In this document: positions 1-6,130 of the stretch, piece by piece | How the letters are laid out: every line of letters starts with the position of its first letter | How positions within the stretch are numbered: the stretch's first letter is position 1 | NCBI GenBank assembly: GCA_009908925.1 | Contig: JAAAOH010000017.1 | Coordinates: 1 to 8,807 of the forward strand | Origin: Spirochaetota bacterium | Lineage (GTDB): Bacteria > Spirochaetota > Spirochaetia > DSM-27196 > PWMO01 | Length of the DNA: 8,807 nt | Reading direction: 5' to 3' | The notes under the pieces: generated by a model | Told to the model about the DNA's origin: nothing | What the model saw: the letters and a program-made list of their open reading frames with translations, nothing else | The model's database searches: none | Translations under genes and position numbers: made by a program

Positions 1-495
1 GCCGACGAAATCGAGATCTACGGCGAGGACTTCCGCTATGCCCTGTGCACCGGGAACGTCCGCGCCTCCGATGAAGAGCGCGGCATTCGCATCGAGAGCG
101 CCGAGCTCTTCTTCGACCGCGAGGAGGAAATCCTGCGCGCCGAGGGCGACGCCGTCCTCGAGGACATCGAGAACGAGCTCGTCGTGCGCGGCGGGGTACT
201 GGAGAGCAGGCAGCAGGAGGAGCTGACCATCGCCCAGATACAGGTCCGCATCTTCGGTGATGAGCTCACCGCGCGCGGGGAGTACGCGCGCTATCGCCGT
301 GACGATCAGGTCCTCGAGCTTTCCGGCCTGCCGGTCGTGTTCTGGCAGGGCGATGAGTACCGGGCCTCGCGCATCATCGTGAACACCGAGACCGAGGAGA
401 TAAGCCTCGAGGGCGACGTGCGGGGCTCGATAACGCCTGCCGACGAGGAGCCCGAAGAGGAACAGCCCGCCGACGAGGAGCCCGCCGATGAGTGA
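1..495 (+). CDS. lptA: LptA/OstA-like periplasmic LPS-transport protein, C-terminal part (5' end outside window)
   Basis: The frame is open from base 1 and ends at TGA 493-495, giving 164 residues of a protein that starts upstream. The visible part is a run of short alternating beta-strand units rich in E/D/R with recurring G-[DE]-x-[LV] patterns (for example AEGDAVLEDIENELVVRGG and LEGDVRGSI), as in OstA/LptA beta-jellyroll proteins. Members of that family bridge the periplasm and carry lipopolysaccharide from the LptBFG-C complex to the outer membrane. The assignment rests mainly on this strand pattern and on the next gene being lptB, its usual partner. The last 19 residues are a low-complexity acidic tail (P-A-D-E-E type) that looks unstructured and is not part of the fold. 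The stop overlaps the lptB start by 8 bases. Many spirochaetes lack classical LPS, so the cargo could be another glycolipid. The family call is moderately secure; the exact paralogue (LptA, or an LptC/LptA-like protein) is not. Confidence 0.65.
   Translation, partial: ADEIEIYGEDFRYALCTGNVRASDEERGIRIESAELFFDREEEILRAEGDAVLEDIENELVVRGGVLESRQQEELTIAQIQVRIFGDELTARGEYARYRRDDQVLELSGLPVVFWQGDEYRASRIIVNTETEEISLEGDVRGSITPADEEPEEEQPADEEPADE
439..484 (+). repeat. Short in-frame direct repeat encoding the acidic tail
   Basis: The 16-mer GCCGACGAGGAGCCCG occurs at 439-454 and again at 469-484, exactly 30 bases apart (10 codons). A partial third copy, GCCGATGAG, follows at 484-492. It encodes Pro-Ala-Asp-Glu-Glu-Pro units at the C-terminus of the LptA-like protein. 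Tract length may vary between strains by slippage; that is inference. Confidence 0.7.
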
Positions 496-1219
496 CCCAT
501 CGCTTCGCGTGGAGGGGCTGACCAAGCAGTACGGGCGTCGGGTCGTGGTGAACGACGTCGCGTTTTCCATGCACCGGGGCGAGGTGGTGGGTTTTCTCGG
601 GCCCAACGGCGCCGGCAAGACCACCTGCTTCTACATGATCGTCGGCTTCATCACACCGCAGCGGGGCCGAATCTATCTCGACGAGCATGACATCACCGAT
701 CTGCCCATGTATCGTCGCGCGCGCCTGGGAATCTCCTACCTGCCGCAGGAGCCTTCGGTGTTTCGCAAGCTCACCGTCGAGCAGAACATATGGGCGATTC
801 TGGAGACCCGCGGCGACCTCAGCCGCGAGGAAAAGCATGCGCGACTCGATGAGCTCCTCAGCGAGCTCGGTATCGAGGAGAACCGCACCCAGAAGGCCTA
901 CACCCTCTCCGGCGGCGAGCGCCGGCGCACCGAAATCGCGCGGTCACTGGCCATCGAGCCGAAGTTTCTCCTCCTCGATGAGCCGTTCGCGGGGATCGAC
1001 CCCATCGCGGTGTACGAGATCAAGACCATCGTGCAGAGCCTCTCCGCCAAGGGAATCGGCGTTCTGGTCACCGATCACAACGTTCGCGACACCCTCGAGA
1101 TCACCAACCGCTCCTACATCATCAAGGACGGCGAGATCGTGGTCGCCGGCAGTCGCGACGAGGTGATGCAAAACGAGATCGCGCGGAAGGTCTACCTCGG
1201 CGACAGCTTCACCATGTAG
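488..1219 (+). CDS. lptB: LPS export ABC transporter ATP-binding protein LptB
   Basis: This 243-residue protein is a full-length ABC ATPase, close to the usual 240 or so for LptB. Visible motifs in order are Walker A GPNGAGKTT (38-46), the Q-loop Gln87 in YLPQE, signature LSGGERRR (140-147), Walker B LLLDEP (161-166) followed by FAGIDP, and the switch histidine His197 in TDHNVRDT. The LSGGERRR signature, FAGIDPIAV and TDHNVRDTL are the LptB forms of these motifs and distinguish it from generic importer ATPases. It is expected to sit on the cytoplasmic face of the inner membrane with LptF and LptG and to power glycolipid extraction toward LptC/LptA. The ATG at 488 is preceded by GAGGAG at 475-480 with a 7-base spacer, lying inside the upstream gene, so the two are probably translationally coupled. 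The next gene, rpoN, lies 82 bases downstream, and lptB-rpoN is a widely conserved pair in diderms. Confidence 0.95.
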   Translation: MSDPSLRVEGLTKQYGRRVVVNDVAFSMHRGEVVGFLGPNGAGKTTCFYMIVGFITPQRGRIYLDEHDITDLPMYRRARLGISYLPQEPSVFRKLTVEQNIWAILETRGDLSREEKHARLDELLSELGIEENRTQKAYTLSGGERRRTEIARSLAIEPKFLLLDEPFAGIDPIAVYEIKTIVQSLSAKGIGVLVTDHNVRDTLEITNRSYIIKDGEIVVAGSRDEVMQNEIARKVYLGDSFTM

Positions 1220-1224
1220 CAACG

Positions 1225-1253
1225 TTGACAAACGCATACGGCTGATTCAATAT
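1225..1253 (+). promoter_or_regulatory. Candidate housekeeping promoter for rpoN and downstream genes
   Basis: A perfect TTGACA lies at 1225-1230 in the only AT-rich intergenic stretch of the window. The -10 is less clear: CAATAT at 1248-1253 gives a 17-base spacer but matches only three positions of TATAAT, and TTCAAT at 1246-1251 matches four with a 15-base spacer. Both candidates lie inside the palindrome at 1244-1259. Transcription would begin around 1258-1262, leaving a leader of roughly 40 bases before the GTG of rpoN. The placement is an inference; lptB read-through is also possible because no terminator is seen. Confidence 0.4.
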
Positions 1254-1259
1254 TGAATC
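1244..1259. promoter_or_regulatory. Perfect 16-base palindrome, candidate operator
   Basis: GATTCAATATTGAATC equals its own reverse complement. One further pair (C1242 with G1261) matches outside a single mismatch. It overlaps the expected -10 region of the TTGACA promoter, which is typical for a repressor operator bound by a homodimer. Each arm contains a GANTC sequence. It is not followed by a T-run, so it is not a terminator. The binding protein is unknown; I cannot connect it to LexA or the NtrX-like regulator from sequence alone. Confidence 0.55.
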
Positions 1260-1262
1260 GGA

Positions 1263-1291
1263 CCCCTGCTACGGCCGCGTGCAGGCAGGGG
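1263..1291 (+). promoter_or_regulatory. rpoN mRNA leader with two competing hairpins
   Basis: CCTGC 1265-1269 can pair with GCAGG 1281-1285, and ACG 1271-1273 with CGT 1278-1280, closing a GCCG loop with only T1270 bulged. This is a compact 8-bp hairpin just upstream of the ribosome binding site. Alternatively CCCCTGC 1263-1269 pairs over 7 bp with GCAGGGG 1285-1291, taking in part of the G-run at the Shine-Dalgarno. The two structures share the left arm and exclude each other. Pairing is seen directly; a regulatory role is inferred. Confidence 0.4.
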
Positions 1292-1297
1292 GGAGGT
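1288..1297 (+). promoter_or_regulatory. Shine-Dalgarno supporting the GTG start of rpoN
   Basis: The run GGGGGGAGGT ends 4 bases before the GTG at 1302. It is the strongest purine-rich match in the leader. No alternative ATG in this frame gives the conserved N-terminus beginning MQVQRPVLVQ, so it supports the GTG start. Confidence 0.75.
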
Positions 1298-1301
1298 AAT
1301 C

Positions 1302-2675
1302 GTGCAAGTTCAGAGACCGGTCCTGGTGCAGCAGCAGAAGCTGAGGATGAATCCTCAGCTCTACCAGAGCATCCAGTTGATGGCGCTTCCCATCCAGGAC
1401 CTCAGATTCAAGATACAGCAGGAGATCGAACAGAACCCCGCCCTCGAGGTCGAAGAAGAGCGCTCCACGGTGTCTCTCGAAGAGGTGGCAGGTACGCCCG
1501 CCGAGGATTACGACTACTTCGAGAACTCCTCGGATCCCGGCTACACCACGCGCAGCTACGACACCGAGGCGTCCGACTCCAAACAGCAGTTCATGGAGGG
1601 TGCCCTCTCACGGCCGGAGTCGCTGCAGGACCACCTGTTGTGGCAACTGCGGCTACAACCACTCTCGGAGGGCGAGTTCGAGCTCGGCGAGCTGCTCATC
1701 CACAACGTCGACGAAAACGGCTTCCACATCGAGGACCCGCAGAGTCTTGTGGCGGAATCTCGCCACGAGGTGCTCTCGCGCATGGCGCGGATGATTCAGA
1801 CCTTCGAGCCGGTGGGCACCTGTGTCGCCGACTACCGGGAGTCACTTCTGGTGCAGGCACGCCTTCGCGAGGACATGCCGGAGGGAACCGACACCATCAT
1901 CGCCGAGCATTTCGACCTGCTCGAGCGGGAGAAGTACAGAGACATCGCCCGCAAGATGAAGATCACCGAGGAACAGGTCCTCGAGGCACTGGAGTTCATC
2001 CGCACCCTGACGCCCTTTCCCGGGCGCAAGTACTCCACCGAGTCCCCGCGTTACGTCATCCCCGATCTGCTCGTTACCATCAAGGAGGGCCAGTTCGTCA
2101 TCGTCCTCAACGATGAGGAGATCCCGGTGCTCGGCATAAACCCGTTTTTCGACCAGATGAACAACTCGAACACCGAGCAGAAGGACGTGAATCGCTTCGT
2201 GAAGTCCTCGGTAAAGGACGCGCGGTGGTTCATCCACAGCATCCAGCAACGCAATCAGACGCTCCTGAAAGTGGCGCGGGCCATCGTCGAGTTCCAGCGC
2301 GACTTCTTTCTGCGCGGTCCCAAGTATCTCGTTCCCCTGACGCTGAAGGATATCGCCACCACGGTGGATGTGCACGAGGCGACGGTTTCTCGTATCACGA
2401 CATCCAAGCATGTGCAGACCGAATGGGGTATCTTCGAGCTGAAGTACTTCTTCTCGAACTCGATTTCCGGGGCGGGCTCGAAAGGGTCACGCTATTCGAA
2501 ATCGGCCGTGAAAGAGAGGATTCGCGAGATCCTCGAGGAGGACAAGAGCGGCGAGAAGCATTTGTCGGATCAGCGGATCGCCGACCTGCTGAAACAGCGC
2601 GGTATCAGCATCGCGCGAAGAACGGTTGCCAAGTATCGAAAAGAGCTGGATATCAGCTCTTCGTACGATCGATAG
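1302..2675 (+). CDS. rpoN: RNA polymerase sigma-54 factor
   Basis: This 457-residue protein has the complete sigma-54 layout. Region I is Gln/Leu-rich (about 1-50, including LRMNPQLYQSIQLMALP and IEQNPALE), which binds activators and inhibits open-complex formation. An acidic linker follows (about 51-100), then the core-binding domain (about 105-300). A helix-turn-helix at about 347-366 (LKDIATTVDVHEATVSRITT) leads into the conserved KYVQ-like segment, here KHVQTEWGIFELKYFFS. The RpoN box ARRTVAKYR is at 438-446 and reads the -24 element. Nothing essential appears missing, and the length is typical. Sigma-54 directs core polymerase to GG/GC promoters and needs an AAA+ activator; a protein of that family is encoded in the same gene run at 6105-7469. 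Translation starts at GTG 1302 behind a strong Shine-Dalgarno. The upstream palindrome and hairpins suggest its expression is controlled. hpf begins 31 bases after its stop. Confidence 0.97.
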   Translation: MQVQRPVLVQQQKLRMNPQLYQSIQLMALPIQDLRFKIQQEIEQNPALEVEEERSTVSLEEVAGTPAEDYDYFENSSDPGYTTRSYDTEASDSKQQFMEGALSRPESLQDHLLWQLRLQPLSEGEFELGELLIHNVDENGFHIEDPQSLVAESRHEVLSRMARMIQTFEPVGTCVADYRESLLVQARLREDMPEGTDTIIAEHFDLLEREKYRDIARKMKITEEQVLEALEFIRTLTPFPGRKYSTESPRYVIPDLLVTIKEGQFVIVLNDEEIPVLGINPFFDQMNNSNTEQKDVNRFVKSSVKDARWFIHSIQQRNQTLLKVARAIVEFQRDFFLRGPKYLVPLTLKDIATTVDVHEATVSRITTSKHVQTEWGIFELKYFFSNSISGAGSKGSRYSKSAVKERIREILEEDKSGEKHLSDQRIADLLKQRGISIARRTVAKYRKELDISSSYDR

Positions 2676-2694
2676 GGCCCGAACACATTGCAAG

Positions 2695-2700
2695 AGGAGG
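2695..2700 (+). promoter_or_regulatory. Shine-Dalgarno that decides the hpf start
   Basis: AGGAGG at 2695-2700 directly abuts an ATG at 2701, leaving no spacer, whereas the in-frame ATG at 2707 lies 6 bases away. The second ATG is therefore the likely initiator, giving an N-terminus MLLDYEAVHF. Confidence 0.7.
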
Positions 2701-2706
2701 ATGAGC

Positions 2707-2997
2707 ATGCTTCTGGATTACGAAGCGGTACACTTCGACCTTCAAGACGAGACCAAAGACTGGATCGAGGAGCGAATGGCGAAGGTCGACTTCGCGAAGG
2801 ACCTCATTGTCGACCTCAAGTTCACGCTGACGAAGGAGAAGAACCGGTACTTCCTCGAGGCAAAGATTCATTTTCGCTGGGGCAAATCCCACGTCATCAA
2901 AGAGAAGTCCTACGATCTGCATGAGGGGCTGAACTCCCTGCTCGACAGTGTCGAGATGAAAGTCAAGAAGGAAAAGGAGAAGGTCAAAGAGCACTAA
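2707..2997 (+). CDS. hpf: Ribosome hibernation-promoting factor, short form (HPF/YfiA family)
   Basis: This 96-residue protein matches the short HPF/YfiA fold in length and pattern: a first strand, an amphipathic helix (DETKDWIEERMAKVD, about 14-28), strands carrying conserved charged residues (VDLKFTL and EAKIHFRWGK), then a second helix (YDLHEGLNSLLDSVEMKVKKEKEK, about 69-92) with the usual lysine-rich end. Such proteins bind the 30S decoding centre in slow-growing or starved cells and block translation, stabilising idle ribosomes. No C-terminal dimerisation domain of the long HPF class is present, so 100S formation, if any, would need another factor. I chose ATG 2707 from Shine-Dalgarno spacing; ATG 2701 would add only Met-Ser. 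An open frame extends back to 2626, but that part is the end of rpoN read in another frame. rpoN-hpf adjacency is widely conserved. hprK begins 9 bases after the stop. Confidence 0.9.
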   Translation: MLLDYEAVHFDLQDETKDWIEERMAKVDFAKDLIVDLKFTLTKEKNRYFLEAKIHFRWGKSHVIKEKSYDLHEGLNSLLDSVEMKVKKEKEKVKEH

Positions 2998-3006
2998 GCT
3001 CCGGGT

Positions 3007-4014
3007 ATGAACAAGTTCACGGTCCTCGATCTTCTCGATCTCGATCTGAAGGAGCATAATGCCCTCGACCTGCAGTGCATCGGCGGCCGTCCCGGTCTCA
3101 CACGGGAGATCCGCGTGCCGGACCTCAACCGACCCGGGCTCGCGCTGAACGGCTTCTTCGAGAACTTCGGAAGCGAGCGCATCCAGATCTTCGGGCGGGG
3201 CGAGACAGCCTTCCTGCGCAAACTCGAGGCCGAGGGCAGCACCGATGTCCTCCGTCGTTTCTTCGAGTGGGACGTACCGTGCGCGGTATTCACCCACGGC
3301 CTCGATCCCACACCGGAGTTCGCCCGTATGGCCGAGGAGGCGCAGTGCCCCGTCCTTCAGACCGATCTTCCATCCAGCGACTTCTCCTCCCGCATTCTCC
3401 GGGCACTCGGCAACGTGTTCGCCGCCCATGAGACCGTCCACGGCGTGCTGGTGGAGGTCTTCGGCATTGGTGTCCTCATTCTCGGCGACAGCGGCGTAGG
3501 CAAGAGCGAGGCCGCCCTCGAGCTCGTTGAGCGGGGGCACCGGCTGGTAGCCGACGACGCGGTGGAGATCCGCTGTGTGTCCGGAAACGTCCTGCTCGCC
3601 CAGGGCGCGAACCGTGCTCTCGGCCATCACATGGAGATCCGCGGACTCGGAATCATCAACATAACTCACCTCTTCGGAGTCGGAGCCATCCGCGACACCA
3701 AGCAGGTGCAGCTCGTCGTGGAGCTCGAGTTGTGGGATTCCGACAAGGTCTACGACCGCATCGGCGCAGAGGAGCGCACCAAGGAGATACTCGGCGTCAA
3801 GGTTCCCTACTTGCAAATACCGGTGAAACCGGGTAGAAACATTCCGATTATCATCGAGACGGGGGCTATGAACGAGCGGCTGAAGAAGATGGGGTACTAC
3901 TCGGCCCGCGAGTTCAATCAGAGCGTGTTGAAGTGGCTGGAACGGGAAAATGCTCGAAGTGCATATCTCCGCGCGCGCAACTCGGCTCCCGATGCACACG
4001 GCGGTAGTGACTGA
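3007..4014 (+). CDS. hprK: HPr kinase/phosphorylase
   Basis: The protein has 335 residues, a little longer than the usual 310 or so because of a 20-25 residue polar C-terminal tail. The N-terminal DRTGG-like domain (about 1-130) precedes the catalytic domain. There, THGLDP and TVHGVLVEVFG (the HG histidine is His145) lead to the P-loop GDSGVGKS (160-167), then VADDAV (181-186), the signature MEIRGLGIINI (209-219) followed by LFG, and the C-terminal VKPGRNIPIIIETGAMN (273-289). All are recognisable HprK hallmarks. The enzyme uses ATP or pyrophosphate to phosphorylate Ser46 of HPr and reverses this by phosphorolysis, linking energy state to carbon control. Its substrate gene follows 4 bases downstream. 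No convincing Shine-Dalgarno precedes ATG 3007, but no earlier in-frame start exists after the hpf stop, so reinitiation from hpf is probable. The first 18 codons contain repeated CTCGAT, encoding an LDLLDLDL stretch. Confidence 0.96.
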   Translation: MNKFTVLDLLDLDLKEHNALDLQCIGGRPGLTREIRVPDLNRPGLALNGFFENFGSERIQIFGRGETAFLRKLEAEGSTDVLRRFFEWDVPCAVFTHGLDPTPEFARMAEEAQCPVLQTDLPSSDFSSRILRALGNVFAAHETVHGVLVEVFGIGVLILGDSGVGKSEAALELVERGHRLVADDAVEIRCVSGNVLLAQGANRALGHHMEIRGLGIINITHLFGVGAIRDTKQVQLVVELELWDSDKVYDRIGAEERTKEILGVKVPYLQIPVKPGRNIPIIIETGAMNERLKKMGYYSAREFNQSVLKWLERENARSAYLRARNSAPDAHGGSD

Positions 4015-4018
4015 ACTG

Positions 4019-4285
4019 ATGACAGAGCGCGAGATAACCATCAAGAACAGAGCAGGTATCCACGCTCGCCCCGCGGCACTCATCGTGCAGACCGCGGGCC
4101 AGTACGATTCGGACATCTACTTCAAGAAAGAATCCGAGGAAATCAGCGCGAAGTCCATCATGGGAATCATCACGCTGGGTGCCGGTTACAACAGCGTGCT
4201 CAAGATCGTCGCCGACGGGCCCGACGAGGAGGAAGCTGTCGATGCCCTGGCGAGCCTGTTCGAGAATCGCTTCGAGGAAGAGTAA
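4019..4285 (+). CDS. ptsH: Phosphocarrier protein HPr
   Basis: This is an 88-residue HPr of normal length. Position 15 is the active-site histidine in RAGIHARPA, the residue phosphorylated by PTS enzyme I. Position 46 is the regulatory serine in AKSIMGIITLGA, the HprK target. Both are in canonical register, which supports the ATG at 4019 (MTEREITIKN). Earlier in-frame starts at 4007 (GTG), 3992 and 3950 exist inside hprK, but they would add non-family residues and lack a Shine-Dalgarno. Start 4019 itself has only a weak ribosome site, so coupling to hprK termination is likely. No enzyme I or enzyme II gene is in the window. In several spirochaetes HPr is thought to act mainly as a regulator and not in sugar transport, so that may be the case here (inference). 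The acidic end, FEEE, is unremarkable. Confidence 0.95.
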   Translation: MTEREITIKNRAGIHARPAALIVQTAGQYDSDIYFKKESEEISAKSIMGIITLGAGYNSVLKIVADGPDEEEAVDALASLFENRFEEE

Positions 4286-4346
4286 GCTCGCAGCCCTCCT
4301 TCTGATCCTGCGCGAGGTGTCCGTGCGGGCGGAGGCGGCGCGATGA
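4242..4346 (+). CDS. Possible 34-residue small ORF between ptsH and the kinase gene
   Basis: An ATG at 4242, out of frame within the end of ptsH, opens a 34-codon frame ending at TGA 4344-4346, which overlaps the kinase ATG as ATGA. GAGGAGG at 4226-4232 precedes it by 9 bases. The predicted peptide begins MPWRACSRIASRKSK, continues with a short hydrophobic LAALLLIL stretch and ends in an Ala/Arg-rich segment; it resembles a weak signal or membrane peptide. It could serve as a translational bridge carrying ribosomes from ptsH to the kinase gene. Against it: frames this short are frequent by chance at this GC content, and the Shine-Dalgarno is also explained by glutamate codons of HPr. I do not recognise the peptide. 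Confidence 0.25.
   Translation: MPWRACSRIASRKSKLAALLLILREVSVRAEAAR
4331..4335 (+). promoter_or_regulatory. Shine-Dalgarno of the NtrY-like kinase gene
   Basis: GGAGG at 4331-4335 lies 7 bases before ATG 4343. No ATG, GTG or TTG occurs in frame between the ptsH stop at 4283-4285 and 4343, so this start is well fixed. Confidence 0.75.
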
Positions 4347-6130
4347 AAGGACATGCACGGGCTACGGCGAGCCGCAGTACCCTCATCGGCGTGGCCCTGC
4401 TCTACCTCCTGCTCATGGCCCTTGTGCTGGTGTTCTCTCGTCAGGTCCTGCTCGAGGTATCCTTCGCCGGCTCCACGTCGCGGCGGCTCCTGTTCGCACT
4501 TGCGGCCTTCGTCCCCCTCTTCCTGCTCGTGATGATCGCGACGAACGTGGTGCGGGTGCTGCGGGAGCACTCCGCCGGTCGTCCCGGCACCCGGTTCAAG
4601 TTGCGCCTCATTCTCTTCTTCATGGTCGTCATCGTCCTCGCCTCGGTACCGCAGGCGCTTCTCTCGGTCAACGTAATCAACGCCGGCATGCGCGCCCTCT
4701 TCGACACGGGCACCGAGCGCGCCCTGCGCGGCGGGCTCGATGTGGCGCTGCAGTTTTATGACGAGCGGGTGGAGGGGCTCCGCGAGTTCGTCCGCGGCGA
4801 GGAGTTCGACGAGTTCACGGCCGGCGTCATCGAGGATCCCGCCGGGACGTGGGAACGCATCCGGCGTGTCTATCCGACGATAGACGGGTTTCAGGTCTTC
4901 AGCCCGCAGTTCGAGGAGCTCTACGCCGCCGGTGATGAGTCTATGAGGCTCAGCCCCGGGCAGGCAGAGGCGGCGGGAGAGGGCTTCGTTGCCCGCGAGT
5001 CCACCGCGCAAGTGTCTTTCCTGCGCGTGCGCCGCAGCGTCACGGTGGAGGGTGAGCGCTACGCCCTCGTCCTTGCCATGTCTCTGCCGCCGGGCTTCGA
5101 TGAGACCGCCCGAAGCCTCACCGAGGCGCTCGAGAGCTACACCCAGCTCCAGCTCTTCCAGACGGACTTTCGTCTCGCATACGCGGGCATCTACGTGTTT
5201 TTCGCGCTGCCGCTGCTGTTGCTGGCCATCCTCGCGGCCTTCTATCTCTCCGACGAAATCATGCGGCCGATCGAGAACCTCGAACAGGCGATCGCGCGGG
5301 TTGCCGAGGGTGACTACTCTTTTCGGGTACTCAGTCGCACCCGTGATGACCTCAGCGTGCTCTCGCGCAGCTTCAATCAGATGGTTGCAGAGCTCGAGCG
5401 GTCGCGATCGAAACTCATTCAGACGGAGAAGGTGGCCGCGTGGCAGGAAATCGCCCAGCGACTCGCACACGAAATCAAGAATCCGCTCACGCCCATTCAG
5501 CTCAGCGCGGAGCGGATGTTGCGCAAGCACCGGAGCGGCGCGGGCGACTTTGATGAGGTCTTCGACGCTTCGGTGCGCTCCATCATCCGCGAAGTCGAAG
5601 GACTCAACCACCTGCTGACCGAGTTCCGGAACTTCACCCGGTTGCCTGAGCCCGATCTCGAGCAGGTTTCCCTGCGCGAGCTGGTCGAGGAGGCGGCGAC
5701 TACCTACGTGGAGCATGCGGCCACGGAGATACACCTGGACGACATAGATGAGGAGTTCATCGTGCAGGCCGATCGGGAGCAGATCCGACAGGTATTCTCC
5801 AACCTGTTCTCCAACGCGGTCGAAGCCATGGACGGCGGCGGCGAGATCCGCGTTCGCGCCGACCTTGTCAAGCGAGGCAATAGCTACTACGCTCGAGTAC
5901 AGGTACGGGACTCCGGGCCCGGCATCGACACCGGGGACCATGGGAAGGTTTTCAATCCGTACTTTACGAGCAAGCCCGACGGAACGGGCCTGGGACTCGC
6001 TATCGTCGAGCGTATCGTGTTCGACCACGGCGGTCAGATCTGGTTCGAAACCGAGCCCGGACTCGGCACGACGTTTTTCATCGACATTCCGCAGGGCGGT
6101 TCCAATGAGCACGATACTGGTAGTGGATGA
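4343..6130 (+). CDS. ntrY: NtrY-like membrane sensor histidine kinase
   Basis: This 595-residue protein has three predicted N-terminal membrane helices (about 12-32, 48-71 and 87-109), an extracytoplasmic region (about 110-277), a fourth helix (278-302) and a HAMP linker (about 303-355, with RPIENL). The kinase core follows: H-box AHEIKNPLTPIQLSAERM with phospho-acceptor His376, N-box NLFSNAVEAMD (487-497), G1 DSGPGID (523-529), F-box FNPYFTS (537-543) and G2 GTGLGLAI (547-554). The H-box and topology are those of NtrY, the partner of NtrX. NtrY proteins usually exceed 700 residues and carry a PAS domain after HAMP; here HAMP runs almost directly into the dimerisation helix, so PAS appears to be absent. 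Input would then come from the extracytoplasmic or membrane part. The partner regulator gene overlaps its end by 26 bases. The kinase class is certain; the NtrY name is by likeness and the signal is unknown. Confidence 0.88.
   Translation: MKGHARATASRSTLIGVALLYLLLMALVLVFSRQVLLEVSFAGSTSRRLLFALAAFVPLFLLVMIATNVVRVLREHSAGRPGTRFKLRLILFFMVVIVLASVPQALLSVNVINAGMRALFDTGTERALRGGLDVALQFYDERVEGLREFVRGEEFDEFTAGVIEDPAGTWERIRRVYPTIDGFQVFSPQFEELYAAGDESMRLSPGQAEAAGEGFVARESTAQVSFLRVRRSVTVEGERYALVLAMSLPPGFDETARSLTEALESYTQLQLFQTDFRLAYAGIYVFFALPLLLLAILAAFYLSDEIMRPIENLEQAIARVAEGDYSFRVLSRTRDDLSVLSRSFNQMVAELERSRSKLIQTEKVAAWQEIAQRLAHEIKNPLTPIQLSAERMLRKHRSGAGDFDEVFDASVRSIIREVEGLNHLLTEFRNFTRLPEPDLEQVSLRELVEEAATTYVEHAATEIHLDDIDEEFIVQADREQIRQVFSNLFSNAVEAMDGGGEIRVRADLVKRGNSYYARVQVRDSGPGIDTGDHGKVFNPYFTSKPDGTGLGLAIVERIVFDHGGQIWFETEPGLGTTFFIDIPQGGSNEHDTGSG

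Noticed and set aside
1220..1291. Rho-independent terminator after lptB
   Set aside because: Inverted repeats are present, but neither the palindrome nor the GC hairpin is followed by a T-run; the hairpin is followed by G's and the rpoN ribosome site.
1253..2116. 287-codon plus-strand frame overlapping rpoN
   Set aside because: It is Arg/Gly/Ala-rich low-complexity translation from a TTG inside the palindrome and competes with rpoN, whose motifs are complete.
2675..2691. Sigma-54-like GG...GC pattern upstream of hpf
   Set aside because: The GG and GC are 12-13 bases apart instead of the required 10, and surrounding consensus bases do not match.
2626..2706. N-terminal extension of hpf from ATG 2626 or 2701
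   Set aside because: The 2626 start lies in rpoN coding sequence and adds non-family residues; the 2701 ATG touches the Shine-Dalgarno with no spacer.
3024..3047. CTCGAT triplicate as a regulatory or phase-variable repeat
   Set aside because: Copies are not evenly spaced in tandem and simply encode a Leu-Asp-rich start of HprK.
2653..4116. 487-codon minus-strand open frame opposite hpf and hprK
   Set aside because: It is a shadow of hpf, hprK and the start of ptsH, with no motif or plausible start context.
5748..6104. 119-codon N-terminal extension of the response regulator
   Set aside because: It is kinase coding DNA read out of frame (Ser/Arg-rich); the receiver domain begins exactly at ATG 6105.
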